Assembly: GCA_008921705.1 (NCBI GenBank)
Contig: VFFE01007869.1
Span: 2,300,896 to 2,364,895 of the forward strand
Direction of reading: 5' to 3'
Source: Burhinus oedicnemus
Taxonomy: Eukaryota; Chordata; Aves; Charadriiformes; Burhinidae
Length of the DNA stretch: 64,000 bases
The notes beneath the pieces are model-generated. The model ran no database searches. It saw only the letters and a list, made by a program, of their open reading frames with translations, and was not told the DNA's origin. This document shows positions 23,150-36,034 of this stretch, piece by piece; position 1 is the first letter of the stretch, and each line of letters opens with the position of its first letter. The position numbers and the translations under genes are program-made.

Positions 23150-26100
23150 GACTTTTCACCCACGCGTATCCCTTTTAAAATATGTGTGTGAGTATATACT
23201 TTATCAGTATATTATCAAATCCATGCAGCAGCTTTCTCAAATTATCAACTTATTTTCCCAAATCGTTGGATGAAAACTGTTTTATGATTTGGGAAGCTTT
23301 TGTACGCTTTTGTATCCCTTAAAATTCATGTTAAACAGGGGCATCTCGGTTACATTGGGAACTATAACTTTCCTCTGTGACACCTTTATGATTCTCCTCC
23401 CCATAACTCTCATTTGGTGAGAGTTCAGGAGACATTTCTCGTTCCTGATGAACAACTTTTTAGATGAACTTTTAACTTACAGTTCTCGAAGCTTTCCTTT
23501 AATGACTTTTCTGTGCCAATCAGAAATAATGTGCAGAAAAGAACCTAACCTGCCTCATTTCAGCTGTGCTCTCAGCCTCCAAAGCAGCACTTCCCTTAGC
23601 AACTTCAGCCAAATAAGGGCGAGTTCTTGAAATTCCAAATATATAGTCAGGTAATATAAAATTTTAAAATACAAAATTCATTAGGACTTGATTTGATATG
23701 TTTAAACGTATGGATAAGCTGAAACTGGGAATTCCCCCACCCTCCCCGTATTACAGTGGGAGCATTGCTCTAGAGACAGAAAAAAAATAAAGACCCTTGC
23801 AAATAATTAAACATTGCAGTTCAGTATAATGATTTATTAATGAAGACGAAGTATGCTATCGCCAGGACCTTGAAAAATCTGTTTTACGATTATGACGCAG
23901 CTGATCTTTCCTCATACCAACTAAAGATTATTTGTCTCCTTTAGCTACGAGCAACATTTACCACCTTCCCCCGGAAAACTTTGACAAGAACTCTGCAGAC
24001 CAACCTTCCGGTTTTAGGAAAGCTCTTTCACAGCTTACTGTTAAGATTAGAGAAGAGGAATTTAGAGGAGTTAAGCTGGGCTGAGTTGAGGAGCAGTGAA
24101 AGCGGAGTAAGTAATTTCGCAGCACTTTATGAACACAGGGACACCAGTAGACAGTCCCAGTACGGACAGAGCAGGTCTGGGCACTTCAGAAGAGGGTGGG
24201 GTTGGGTTAATTACCTACTGCGCAGGGTTTGGAGGCTAATTAAAGTGTAGGGAGACCATCCAAAACACCTAGCACACAACCTGCAGGAACGCTGCCCAGC
24301 TTCACTGAGGAAGAGAGGGATATTTGCTCCCAGGGGATGACGGTGCTCGCAGCAAAAGTGGGAAACACTACAAACGAACTGGTTTCAAGAGCGCTTTACA
24401 TTTCCTACTTGTTTTCTTTGATGTTTTATATATTTGGTTGCCAGAAACAACATGCATCTGCTCCTTGTTTCTATATAACACTAGTACAACGCTAACAGCT
24501 GCTTAATAGTATTATTACAAAAATACAGGATTTTACATTTCAAGCTTTGCTTACTAGTTGTCTTTTAGCTACTTGTGTTTTCATTATTTAATGTTAGTTG
24601 TAACGAAATCCATGTGTATGCCACCTAACAGTACATTAAGCAAATTAATTTTCAAATCTCATTTTGTAACACTGAAATACAGTAAATCATTCCCTAGCAA
24701 ATCATCTCAGTTCATATTTCTTATTAATTAGAGTAACTTTGTTCTTTTTTGCACAACAAATAATCATTATGAGCTGAGCAGAACTTACACATACACTCCA
24801 GTTAAATGTACTTGGATAAATATCTTTTTAATTATTTCCTTTGTGGATAAATTTTAGCTTTAATTGCCAAATATTTCTCCATGATCTAATGAACCAATAT
24901 GCTCTTCCCGGGGCAAGGGAATTCTTCGAGATTCCTTCTTCAATCTTTGCAATTGAACATGTTCATCATACTCAGCTCCAAAGTGCAGCATTCAACTCAC
25001 CATCTCCTCTGCAGCTGCACAGTTCAGCTGAGCTCCAGAGCGACCTCAACGTTCAGAGGAGCTACGCCCCACCAAGATGTGGGAAGAGGAAACCACTTGC
25101 AGCCCAACTAGCATACTGGAAATTGCATTTGGAAGATGCAAAACCCCAGCTGATGTACAGGACCTGTAAATCTTAAGCAACAGAAAGCGCAATTTCACCA
25201 CAGCCAATTTAAAATCCACTGAATTGCCAACACTTTGAAAAACGTGGTGTAACTTCTCAATTTCTAGTTGACTAAGATGTCTGAGATGAACGAAAGGACA
25301 GCCTCAAAGAGTGATCCTGAAGTTAAAAGGAAACAAACTCCAGGAATAAATAATTTCCTGAATAACTTACCAGATCATTTCTTTATATTACATGGCACAC
25401 GATCGCTGCGGAGGCTTCGCTTTCTGTGGAGAGGAGCACCAGAACAGGGACCACGGGCCAGGAACAAGGTCTTTTGTAACTACAATGCCATGCCATAGTC
25501 ATCTGCAAGTACTGCGTCCACAGAAGCTGAAAGTGGCAAGGGAAGTGCTGAACTGAGAACAGGTAGCAGGAAATCTCTGCAGCAGGAAAATTAAGCAAAA
25601 AATCATTATGCTCTAGCCAATTTTTCAAGAGAAATAGTTGCACAGGCTTGTGCATCTGTAAGGAGCTCGTCTGTCTCTGAATGACCACCTTGACCTACAG
25701 TACGACTTTTCAGTTTGCTCAGTCAGAGACACGTTAAAAACCTTGAAGTCCTGAAGTGTTCGAGTTGAAGATTCATTTCCAAAACATGCAAGTGTGGGTA
25801 TCCGTCCAAGTGGGTCCCACTAAAACCAGTCATGCTCCAGAGCTGCTAGACATGCACAGATACTCCATTGACCCAAGCGTCACCATACATGGTGGTGGGT
25901 CACCACACCACCTATCATTTCTTCATTTTGGAAGAAATTCGTTTTGGTTACCAAACTGACCTTGGGCTATCGTATGTTCTCAGTACAAAAGCAGTTGACA
26001 TCTGTGGTTCATCTCAATGTCCGCTGTCACTAAATCATACTACTTAATAGCAATTCTCTTCCCATCCCTTCAGACAAGCGCTCTTCTCTCAGGCTTGGGT

Positions 26101-26820
26101 AGCACACTTTGAAAATGAGACGTCTTGCTTTTGGTTACATTATCTGGACCTGACAGTACCAGCGGTCAAGTGACGTAGCTTCTCCCTGCTCACTTTAGGT
26201 ACAAGACCGAGGTTGCTACATCTCCCGTACCCCGCACAAAAATATTTTGTTACTTCTTGCTACACTTTTCCTGTTTTGCTCAGAGTTTAAGCCGAACACA
26301 TACCTCATCTTCATAAGAGCTTGCTGCCTCTAATTTTGTTTTATGCTTTTATGGAAACTCTAAGCTTACTATTAAATGGAAGCTACTCTTCAATGTGGTT
26401 TCAAAACGCACCACAACATCAGTTATTAGCAAACAGCTAAATGTACTACTGACATCCGTTTGATATCTCCGTCTCTGAGGAGCACCTGAGTCTATGGACA
26501 AAAAGCCTGCTGCTCAGCTTTGCTGTCAACTTAGCATCAAAGAGCTGCCACTTAGCGCGTACCTCAGCAACGACTATATAGTGTTATCTGTAAATTGTGA
26601 AATACAGCGCTGCAGCTCTGCCTGAAATGAGCAAATGGAAGAGTAACTAAGATTCAGAACGTCTTGGTAGCACAAATGCTCTATTTACCCAGGCACGCGT
26701 CAAACAGATGCTGAATACGGCTCCTTTTAACGAAACTTTTTCTTTAGCTTGCAACTGTCTTAACAAGCCCTTTGAGTCTCCCCATCTATTGTATATTCTC
26801 GTATTTTTGGTAAAGACAAT
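23150..26820. other. unique AT-rich non-coding DNA
   Basis: No gene or repeat is recognised. A donor-like GGA|GTAAGT near 24105 follows a stretch with acceptor CTTTCACAG near 24030, without convincing coding content. The 111-codon plus frame at 24841-25176 has no recognisable domain. Confidence 0.5.
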
Positions 26821-26825
26821 TAGTC

Positions 26826-27048
26826 TTAGGCTGGACATGAGGAAAAAATTTTTCACGGAAAGAGTTATCAAACATTGGAGGAGGCTGCCCAGGGAGGTGG
26901 TGGAGTCACCATCCCTAGATGTGTTTAACAGTCGTGTAGATGTGGTGCTTAGAGACATGGTTTAGTGGCAGCCCTGGTAGAGTAGGGTCAATGGTTGGAC
27001 TGGATGATCTTAAAGGTCTTTTCCAACCTAAACGATTCTATGATTCTT
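26826..27048 (+). mobile_element. CR1 LINE 3' end fragment (copy 3)
   Basis: About 220 bp of CR1 3' terminus on the plus strand. It encodes the remnant [20 protein letters not shown] followed by a VVESPSLDV stretch, then the non-coding tail TGGTTGGACTGGATGATCTT and the terminal GATTCTATGATTCTTA. It belongs to the ATTCTATG-ending type, like copy 2 and unlike copies 1 and 4. The open frame 26708-26965 joins unrelated upstream sequence to CR1 and is not a gene. Confidence 0.95.
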
Positions 27049-27086
27049 ACACTTGTTTGTGACTAAGCACCTATGGTCACTTCCAG

Positions 27087-27153
27087 GTTTGCACTAGCAC
27101 GGATACCTGCATATTCTAAAGTCTCCAGCATGGTAAAACATAACAATATGCAG
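27087..27153 (+). other. candidate exon just downstream of CR1 copy 3, 67 bp
   Basis: Seen: GGTCACTTCCAG, 67 bases, then ATGCAG|GTAAGTGGG, the best-matching donor I found on the plus strand. One frame, entered after one base, is open for 22 codons and begins FALARIPAYSKVSSMV. The acceptor is mediocre. Its start lies about 40 bp past the CR1 terminus, so an exonised unique segment next to a repeat is possible. It is not recognised. Confidence 0.17.
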
Positions 27154-27159
27154 GTAAGT

Positions 27160-29715
27160 GGGAAATCAAGCAAACACAACTGTGTAAGCAATAGCAATAG
27201 TCTTCTCTGAGTCATTGGCTCATTTTATACATATAAGATCTCGAAAATACAGGTTCATTCCAGTACATCAGAGACATCCCTCTGGCTTCAGGCGAGCCGA
27301 AACTGGCAGCCCTACGTACTTTGGAATTCTCCAGCATTTTACATTGCATGTGAATGAGTTCCGATTTTTTTATTTTTTTTTTAAAGTTTTTGCCTGATCT
27401 CCCGTGACATACACCGGAATTTTAAGAAGCCTGCTGCATTGCATTAAGCTAGTCTAAACGTTCACTGAGAAAGACAGCTTTATTTTTTAAGTGGCCACAT
27501 CAAAGCTGATAATAGGCACAACTATTAAAAGCTGATCTTTACAAATCTCAGCAACAAGCGTGTCTTATTGGTTCCCATCTCAGAACAGTCATTTCATCCT
27601 GGATTTTATAATACCAGTTGAAAGGTTTAGGACCCAGCATAAAGAAAAGAAATGTAAGAGACCGAAGATGAATTATACATGGAAAAGTTAGAGATCGGCT
27701 TCAAATTTTTATGAAAGTTTCCAATGTGACCTTCTCAGGAAACGGAGAAGGAGCCCTAATAAATCTGAGCCAATTCTTCCCCATTCCCTCAGGGACACAC
27801 CGGATTGCCTCCCTCACACAAAACATTGCAGATGCCAAACACCAAAGGCTCGGAGGGTTGTGATGGCGGTGGGTTTCTTGCAGACTCTCCTCTTTTGAAA
27901 CAGTTTAATATGACCTAAATAGAACAATGCATCCCAGTATCATTTTACTTAAGAAATCAATGCCATCCAATTATTTTACTTCTTGCCATCCAACCATGAC
28001 TTTACTTTTCCTAAACACTCCTATTCATAAGACCCCTTATTTTATTTCAAATCTTGCAGTAAATGATTTCATCAGATCAACTGACTTAAAAAAAAACCCC
28101 AGAAATAATAATAACAACGATGGGGATTTCATTCCCGCCTTTAATCTTGCTTATTTATTGTTCGTACATGATGTACGTTTCTGGGTCTTTGCCAGCCACA
28201 AAAAGTGATTCACTGAACCAAGGAAAGAAAAAAAGGCGACTCAACAGTTAAAGAACTTGGGCTTGTTTAATTTATTTACTTTTCTAGCAGCTTCCACTTA
28301 TACCTTCAGCTTGTTATTCATCTGGAGTTTTATATAGTAGAGCTAAATCTGCACTTTTTCAAAGTGAAACATTGCAAATAAATCTTTTTCTTTAACTTTT
28401 TGTTTGTTTTGGGGGGTTTTTGTGGGTCACATTTTTTATTGTTTTTGCTTTTGTTTTTAAGTCACATTAATCAGAAGAGAAATCAGGAACGAGGGAGTCA
28501 TTCACAATAAAGAAACTCCTACTTCAGGACTTCAGTAGAAGAAATTTTTTTTAACTTTTTTTTTAAAAAAAAACCACAGATTTATGAATTTTTTAACACA
28601 ATTTGCTGAGCAAATTGAGGCGCTCTACATCTAAAGCGTATGAAGCAATAACTGACCACGCGTTAAACTCACCTTCAGGGTTCATGCTAGTACAGACAGC
28701 TGCATTCCAAACTTAGTGGGGCAAGTATTATTTGTTTCTAAACCTCAAATCAATGTAATTGATAATTAGTTGAGAAGAGAAAGGGGGTGATTTCTGAGGT
28801 TTATTTAATACATCGCTTACATGTGTTTCATACCTCAATTTTTACACAGGTACATGTGAGCTTGGAGTTCTGGCACGTGAAAGAATTACATCAAAACCCC
28901 TATGAAATCTGTGGGTTTGCTGTTTACTTGGGTAAGATAATAAATTAAGCATCCGTTACTCTGAAGGATATGAACAATTTAAGCAGGTCCTATAAAATAA
29001 GTATAAAAGCACTGTTTCAAAATAAACTAAAAGCTGGTACTTGAACATTTTAGTTTACCGTGACAGAAAAAAAAAAAAAAAAAGATATTTGAAAGGTTTG
29101 GTAAGTGAACTTCAGGAGAAAGTTAAACTTGTGTTATTGATTTAGAAGCTGGCATACTAATCTCTTATTATCTAAAAGGAGAAATAACTCTGCATAGGAG
29201 ATAATCTACTTGTCTTATATTCTACATCTCCTGAAAGAATTTTCTTGCTCATGCATAGATAGGGTCTTATCTAGTCCTTACTGAAGTCAATAGCAGGTTG
29301 CTTGTTTGTTTTTTAAACAGCAGCTGCATTGGTATCTACAGGGAATGAAAAAGCGAAAGGATTACAGTTTTGACCTGTTAAAATTGATTTATAAGAGGGA
29401 TTTTTTTTTTCCCCTCCTATTATGTCCAAGTGATAAATTGGTCTTTCAGTTAAGGCTGTGTGAAAAACTGATTTGTCAATTGTGGCCTGACCAAAAAACT
29501 GGAAAATTACCCACTTCAATTAAAATATGCAATGATTTTTGTGGGTTGCTCTTTCTTCACAGACATGAAAAAAAAAAAAAAAAAAAAATTACTTCTAGAA
29601 TGTTTAATGGTGGGAAACAACAGAATAGAAAGATTGAAGGAGGCACCATTTACAATGGGAAGGAGGGGCAGGGGACCCTGGGCAGGACAGGAGAGCCAGG
29701 CAACATCTCATCTTC
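27160..29715. other. AT-rich non-coding DNA with A/T homopolymers
   Basis: No gene is supported. Low-complexity tracts are T9A9 at 28556-28573 (a perfect inverted repeat), A17 at 29067-29083 and A21 at 29568-29588. None has a recognisable retroposon body upstream. Confidence 0.55.
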
Positions 29716-29722
29716 TCCTCAG

Positions 29723-29872
29723 AGGGACCCCAATGACACCAGCAATCTCTCAGCACTGCTGGAACCAGTACGGTGTCAGACCTGGCCCACCCTCCATGAT
29801 CTACTGAAACATCCACCAGAAGGCAGGGGAAAGCAGTTAGGAACTGACACCGCAGCGGGGACACTGGATTTG
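29723..29872 (+). other. candidate coding exon, 150 bp, phase 0-0
   Basis: Seen: CATCTCATCTTCTCCTCAG, exactly 150 bases, then GGATTTG|GTGAGTGTT. The segment gives 50 open codons beginning and ending on codon boundaries (RDPNDTSNLSALLEPVRCQT at the start, TDTAAGTLDL at the end). It is GC-richer than its flanks. The same frame runs open well upstream, so openness alone is not decisive. I recognise no domain; the middle could form a short helix. A good acceptor, a good donor, a length divisible by three and raised GC together make this the best plus-strand exon candidate. It could equally be a lncRNA exon or a chance pair. Confidence 0.27.
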
Positions 29873-29879
29873 GTGAGTG

Positions 29880-31535
29880 TTCACACACAACACAGCTAGA
29901 CAGAGTTCGGGCAGTAATTTAAAGCCAATACTAAATAGGACTCACCTACGTAAGAAGAAATAGGAGGCAGCAAAAGCCCAAAACTGATGCATGTATCTCA
30001 AAACAGACATAAAAACCCAAAATCAAATTGTTGCCAGCAGCAGTACTTTCCCACAACTCTCCAACCCCGTAAGAGCATGTTTGTGCCTAATCACATAAAT
30101 TCCAGGAAGCAACGAAGCACTCAAAACTTAAGACGCTAAAACAAAGGATTTGAGAGAATATTTTCTGAGATCCAGACCTACAGATTAAAGCATCTCTCTA
30201 AGGTCCTGTTACCCAAAGAAAACAAATTACACAGTCAAGTCAGGTTGTCTTTACATTTCCTGATAATACGAATCGGATGAGGAAAAACTCGCGCGTATGT
30301 TGCGCACGACGGCAAAGCTCAGCTGAAGCCCTCGGGTCCAGCTCCTGGCCCTGCAGCTAGGCACAGTACCAGTAAAGCAGACCTTCACCACCACCAGTTG
30401 GAAGATTCTGTCTAATGCTTCAGCTGAAATTTGCAGTGCCCCAGTTTCTTTCCTGGGGAGCGAACGGTTTTGTTCCTCCTACAGAAAAGCCAAGAATTAG
30501 GTTATGGCCTGGAAAGCACCCACAGGACGCACATCTACCTGCTGAGTGCCTGCAGTAGGTACCAAAGGATGGGTGGGAGAGGAGTAGGAGTTTACAAAGG
30601 TGTAGCAGCATTATGTGAAAGGAGCTGAACTGCAGCCTGGGCTACGGGAGCCGGGAATGGTTCAGACAGTGAGAAAAATCTGTCTTTGGGCGGCGGTAGG
30701 GAGGGACTTTCACTCCAGTGTATGGTGACACGTCAAGGCTCTTACGTACAGACAGTCAGAGGGCAAACCAAAACACCGAGATGAGTAGTTGAAACAGAAA
30801 AAATACCACTGAGGAGTCTAGGGAAGAAAAATGAACAAGCGTATCCATAATTTATCTGTTGTTTGGTACAGAAGATGGCATTCTTCTCAGCACCTCACTG
30901 AACAGCAAAGTGACAGGACCAACCCGCTGGATGCCCGAGTGCCACATGGCAAGGAGCAGACATCTCGGCACGCATCTCCCGCGTGAGTCTCATCACCAAG
31001 AGCAGTCCAAAGAACAGCAAATACAGCCTACTCTGCAGAGCTAGACTTTATTTAACAGCTGAACGGCTCCAAAATACCTCTTTATTTCAGCTAACAGTAC
31101 CACACCACGAGATCTGTGTCTACGCAGCAGGTTGATAGGAAGGGAGTTGCAGCATTCCCAACCGACCCATTCGACCTTTTCTAACCCAAGACCAGCTCTC
31201 ACCAGTGAGACGCGCCTGCTAACGGCTCCAGCGTGCAGGGGACCACCACATCTCAGCACCCACCTTCAGGTTTGGTAGCAAATACCTCTTCACTTGTAAC
31301 GCGCCCAGTAACAGCCTTGCTTATTCTAAACGAAGGGAAACAAGGAGTGTGAAAGCAAAAAACAGACCATGTAATAACAACTCCATTTGCATACTGCAAA
31401 ATAAAAAAGGTATCTTAGAATATTGGCTGCAAAAGCTATCATCAGCAGTGTTTAGCCAAAAACACCGCCGAGAATGACACAGATGCGATGCTGACATTGA
31501 AAACCAGGATAGTCCAGGGTTTGCAAAGCCTGCCG
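29880..31535. other. unique non-coding DNA
   Basis: No gene is supported. On the minus strand a long pyrimidine tract ends in TTCTTACGTAG directly before GTGAGTCC (near 29946), so the motif could act as acceptor or as donor. Nothing open and convincing adjoins it. A GC-rich patch lies near 30300-30360. Confidence 0.5.
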
Positions 31536-31539
31536 GCAC

Positions 31540-32065
31540 AGGACATGGGTGCTCCCGGCCACGCGGCGGCCAAGGGCGCACACAGGAGTCTGCTCTTACC
31601 GCAGGGCTCAGACTCACGTTTTCACTGCTACGGTTTCCAGCAAACCCTGAGCCCTCTTGACTGGGGCTTTCAGACCCTCTGCTCTCTCAAGATGAGGGAA
31701 GGGCCACACCGAAGTCCTTCTAATCCGGTCCAACAGGCTGCGTTAATGGTCACCTCTACCAGGTAGAGAGGGAGAGGGTAAACAAGGGTTTGGAGACACC
31801 AAACCAAGAGTCCCGCAGCCAACCCGTATCCTGCCGGCACGACGTGAGCAGCCTGCTGGAAGTCCCGCTGCAGTCTCCCACCCCGCGCTCAGCCCGGAGC
31901 CTCTCAGCCGGCACCGCTTCTCCCTCCTCCGCACCACGGACCTGCCAGGGCAGCAAAGGGCTGGCATCGCTGGCTCCGGCTTTATCAACGCTCCCACACC
32001 ACTTGAATTCATACTTGTTTGGCTTCCGTGCAGCTTCGCGTTCAGCAAAACTGGGATTTCGCTTG
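31540..32065. promoter_or_regulatory. CpG-dense GC-rich patch
   Basis: About 525 bp contains roughly thirty CpG dinucleotides by eye, dense at 31555-31590 and 31800-31980, in an otherwise CpG-poor window. The overlapping open frames of about 100 codons on both strands here are what stop-poor GC-rich DNA produces. The patch could be a small CpG island or promoter, a distal regulatory element, or GC-rich DNA maintained by biased gene conversion, common in birds. No clear exon with splice sites is attached. Confidence 0.3.
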
Positions 32066-32069
32066 CTGC

Positions 32070-35000
32070 ATTCTGTTTTTTTCTCCTTCTTGTGATATAT
32101 TTCATTTCAATAAATATGAATAACCCGAAATTAGTTCCCTCGTCTTTAACAACAACAACTACTTAGAGGCGCGTTGAGAGGATTAATTTTGAAGTACTCT
32201 GAAAATGTCAAGTGCTTATTAATTATAAGTTAATTGGAGTTAGAATTACACTATGGTAAATAATAATAAATTAACATAGCTGATGGGCAAGAGGAAAGAA
32301 GCAGATTTTGAACGGTATTGTTAAGATGCACACTTTAAACAAGCCTTTTGAAGACACAAAGTCTGACCCACGGTGTTCAGTAAATTTACTTCTACAGAGT
32401 ACTCTTACATATGTGCAGAATGTAAAATTATTCCATCTCACCTGTCAACTTTGATTCACTGTTGGTTTTCTCTGATCTATGGCTTGGAGCAAAAGGCCTC
32501 CATGACTTTTAGGAGAAGCACCAGCTTCAGCATCCATTCATCTCAGCTGAGAGGCTTTTAGAGAGCGCCACATCGCTCACAGAGGATAAAGTATATATGG
32601 AAAACACCTTCATCCTGCAGTGGGAATAACAGCAGCCTTAGCCTTTGTGAGGGCAGCGTGTGTATAATAACCCAGTTGAGTGGTTAGAGGTGATTGGAAT
32701 GGAAAAAGTTAAGCTGAAATCCTTCCTCTGCAACTGAATCCCCACTTTGAACTTCATCTGTGCTTAAAGGCTCCAGGCAGGAGAGTCACCTACCGGCTCA
32801 GAATAACACGATAAATGAGTGTGTACTGACATACCCGACTCTACGTGTAATCCAACCGACGACTCGTAGTCAGATACAGCCAAGTGCCAAAGATCAGGTG
32901 GTGCAAATAATTCCTTCCTTTCTTCAAACTCCTCCACACTCTTCTCCTATATTCCCCACCTTGGAGTTTCACCTGAAACCAGCAGATTTTGCGCAGTGTC
33001 TGCGGAATCACGTTCACGCCAGAAGAGGACGGGACATGGAGCAAAGGAAATCTGAGGGACCTTCAGCTCAGCCAGGGGTTCAAGAAGTCTCTCTTGCTCA
33101 GACCTAGAGCATGGTCTCATTTTTCCTGCTTGAAACCAAAACCCGCTCCTTTGGGCTGTGAGAAAAGCTTTAGCAGAAGAGCACGTAACGAGATGAGGAA
33201 GAGCTTCAGTAACCGCTCCTCACCTGCAAGGCCAAACCCAGCTTACGCCATTCCACCATTTCCTTTTCCCTCCTCCCTCTCTGTGGCCATACAAACTACA
33301 AGAACTCCAGGGCTGAAGAAACTGGGCTTTGTGGTTTTACTTGGGAGGTAAACCAGCAGCTCTTGGGTTTTCCTGTTGCTGAACCCCTGAAAGCAAAGTG
33401 GGAAGGAGCTCCCTTTCCCAGCATCAATAAATTACACATGAAAGTTCACCATCAGTTAACAATTTTCTCCTTACATGCGACCAGTTTTTACTCTTTCCTC
33501 ACAGTCAGAGGGACAGCAAAGATTAAACACAACACGCACTTTCCTGGCAAGAATGAAGCTGTCAGTCAAGGAGCTCCTTCCATCTCCAAAGCCACTTGGA
33601 CCTCCCTCAGCCCAGCTTCTCCCAGCTGCCTGGCCGCCAGCACCCAGGGGACCACCCATGCCTCGCCTGCCGCCCAGGAGAGATGAAGCTCATCCCAGAA
33701 GTTTTTTTTTTAAGCTAGTGACACGGCTGCTTGGAGACAGTTACCAGAGAAAAGCAGAGGTTCTCCACACCAGGGGGAGCCTCCATCCCTCCTGGCGTCG
33801 GCTCAGCTCCTGAGGACGCTGGCGCAGTATTTCTCTGAACCAGGCCCTACCGTTATTTCAGGGAACCTTTTTACTGAAAGTTTAAACGATCTCAGTTCCA
33901 CCTCGCCATTCGAGTTTGAGCTTTAAGCGTTTCAACATATTACAGATCTGTTCTTCCCTTAATGTGCTAACGCAACCGACAGTAGAGAGGCTGAAAGTTT
34001 TCAGGGCAAAGCTAGAATAAGGAACCTTTATGTTTTTACTAGACTTTTTTCAAAAAAAAAAAAGATAACATGAGTGTTAGGTTTCATATCTATCACAAAT
34101 TGGGATTTCACTGGTTTACAATTCCATGTAGATGTCAAAAAGGATTATGCATTTATCACTTTTGGGTAATGTAGATTGCGTTTATTTTTGTTTCTAAGCG
34201 AGCTCATGGGAAATTATTCCAGACAATGGGCTACCATCATTCCGGAGGAAACCGACTTTTTTAACCCTTTTTGTAAAAGAGAGGGTTTTTATATTCTTTG
34301 ATGCTAGAAGTTTATACCTTAAACTTGCCCGCAGTTAAGCTTCTTAACAAAAACAAGAAAAACCTCACCTTTGAAATCAGTAAGGTTATTGGTGGCAATA
34401 TTCTAAATCACATTTTGAGGTCATATGAACTAGGTAAACGTTCGAACCGACTGAGCCCAATAGCACATTCCCATACAATATTATGAGAGGAAATACTGCG
34501 CTTACATTTTACAAACTGTTACTATTTTGTGAAGATATTCTGAGTGAGTCCTTAAGCGACTAAAAAAGTTCAGCGCGTTTAAAATGCAATTAAATAGAAT
34601 GTTATCAATAATATCCAAGGATTTTCTTTTCCTTTTGTTTAATTTAGGACTGCACTAGAAAGAGCTTTTCGTTCTAATTCTTTCGGTTGTTAAAATAATC
34701 CCCTTGTTTATAAAGTATTACTGGTAGATTAATCTTAAGTGCCTTTCCGAGGGCCAACGAACAGTGCCGAAGTGACAGGGAGCAAACTCCCACAGGAGCA
34801 CAGTGACAATCTTCACTCCCCAGACTCTATTGCTGGACATGGACCTTTTCCCCAGTACTTTTGATGGTTTCTGCTATGTACGAATCACACTTCCACAGTT
34901 ACAGCTCTACGGTCAAAGCTTTAAATTATAGTATCTCCTGCGCTGAAGAAAACAACAAGTAATATCTCAAACGTTATACTGATTTCCTTGATAAAGATCT

Positions 35001-35880
35001 TCTGCTTTATGTTCGAAGCATCCTGTCTAAAATCTGTGCCTGCTCGGTGTAATTCCTGATCTAATCAGAGAAGTAACATGACACAAAAGCCTATTTCCTC
35101 TGTGGCATATATAAATTATCTTGTGATTTTGGAAAGTATAAATACAACGGTTTACCAAGGCATAAGTGACATAGTAGATTAGTGCTTTACTATGAATGCA
35201 TAACGCCCTCACCCCGGTAGCGTGAAATCAAAGGCAATTCATGAGAAATAACCAGAAGCAATTTAACCCGAAGGCCATAGATGCTGTCTTCTAAGACAAC
35301 GGATACATTAAAACCTGATGATGTTCTTTGAAAAGCATAATTGGTAACCTGGGAGAAAACTTACTGACACTTTACATCGGAGATAGGCAGCTGCAGCCTA
35401 ATTTAAAAATTTCTGGACATTAGTCTTTCTAGGTAGGAGGAGGGAAAAATCATTATACCTTCGTAATTCATCTGTCTTGAGCCTCGAAAGAAACGCCAGC
35501 AACGTGTCACTACATTAATTGATTGGTGCTTGGTGCTTCATAACTTGCGCCAAACCCTCCGTTTTGCCCACTATCTTCATTATTGTAGCTGCATAATTAG
35601 AGGCTGAACGGTGTAAGACAGCTGATGGCACACGGAGGCGTGTACGTCGCACAGAGACAAGGTGGATGAGGGCCCGGTGACATTATGAACTTTCATTCTG
35701 AGGAGAAAATAAATAAATTAATTAATTAGTTAATTCAGGACATGATGATATTTGAAATAATCTATTTGCCGGGAATTTAGCTTCGCCTTCTCAGTACTGC
35801 CCACTGAGCATATTTGTCCCAGTTTTTATTCAAAAGAAGTTCTTTATTCACGGACCTGGATTCTAATAATGTTTATAATA
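32070..35880. other. AT-rich non-coding DNA
   Basis: No gene is supported. TAAT-rich stretches at 32215-32275 and a TAAT-type simple repeat at about 35707-35736 contain many homeodomain-type core sites, which is also what AT-rich DNA gives by chance. Local GC-richer stretches at 33.0-33.8 kb carry chance open frames. Confidence 0.5.
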
Positions 35881-35884
35881 ATTG

Positions 35885-36030
35885 ATTAGGTCCTGTTGTA
35901 GAAAGCGCTGTACAGACTGCACAAAGCAGAGTCCCTGTCCTGCAGAGCAGTTTATAATTTACAGATCAGACAGGATCCAAGGGGCGGATGCAGACAGGAT
36001 TGCACGAGGAAACGTGATAATATGCCTGTG
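35885..36030 (+). mobile_element. probable ancient LINE relic (CR1/L3-like 3' region)
   Basis: The stretch AGCGCTGTACAGACTGCACA, followed by an AGTCCCTGTCCTGCAGAGCA block, a TATAATTTACA block and GGCGGATGCAGACAGGA, matches in order an old interspersed repeat I know from turtle and other amniote genomes (GCGCTGTACAAACACAGA, then GACAGTCCCTGCCC, then AGAGCTTACAATCTAA, then GGATACAGACAG). The family name is from memory and uncertain. Divergence is high, so insertion probably predates birds. The boundaries are approximate. Confidence 0.5.
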
Positions 36031-36034
36031 GAGA

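Noticed and set aside
26708..26965. 85-codon frame as a gene
   Set aside because: The second half is the CR1 ORF2 tail and the first half is unrelated upstream sequence read through by chance.
29306..29899. 197-codon plus-strand frame as a single gene
   Set aside because: It passes through the A21 tract and unrelated AT-rich sequence; only the splice-flanked 29723-29872 part is retained as a candidate.
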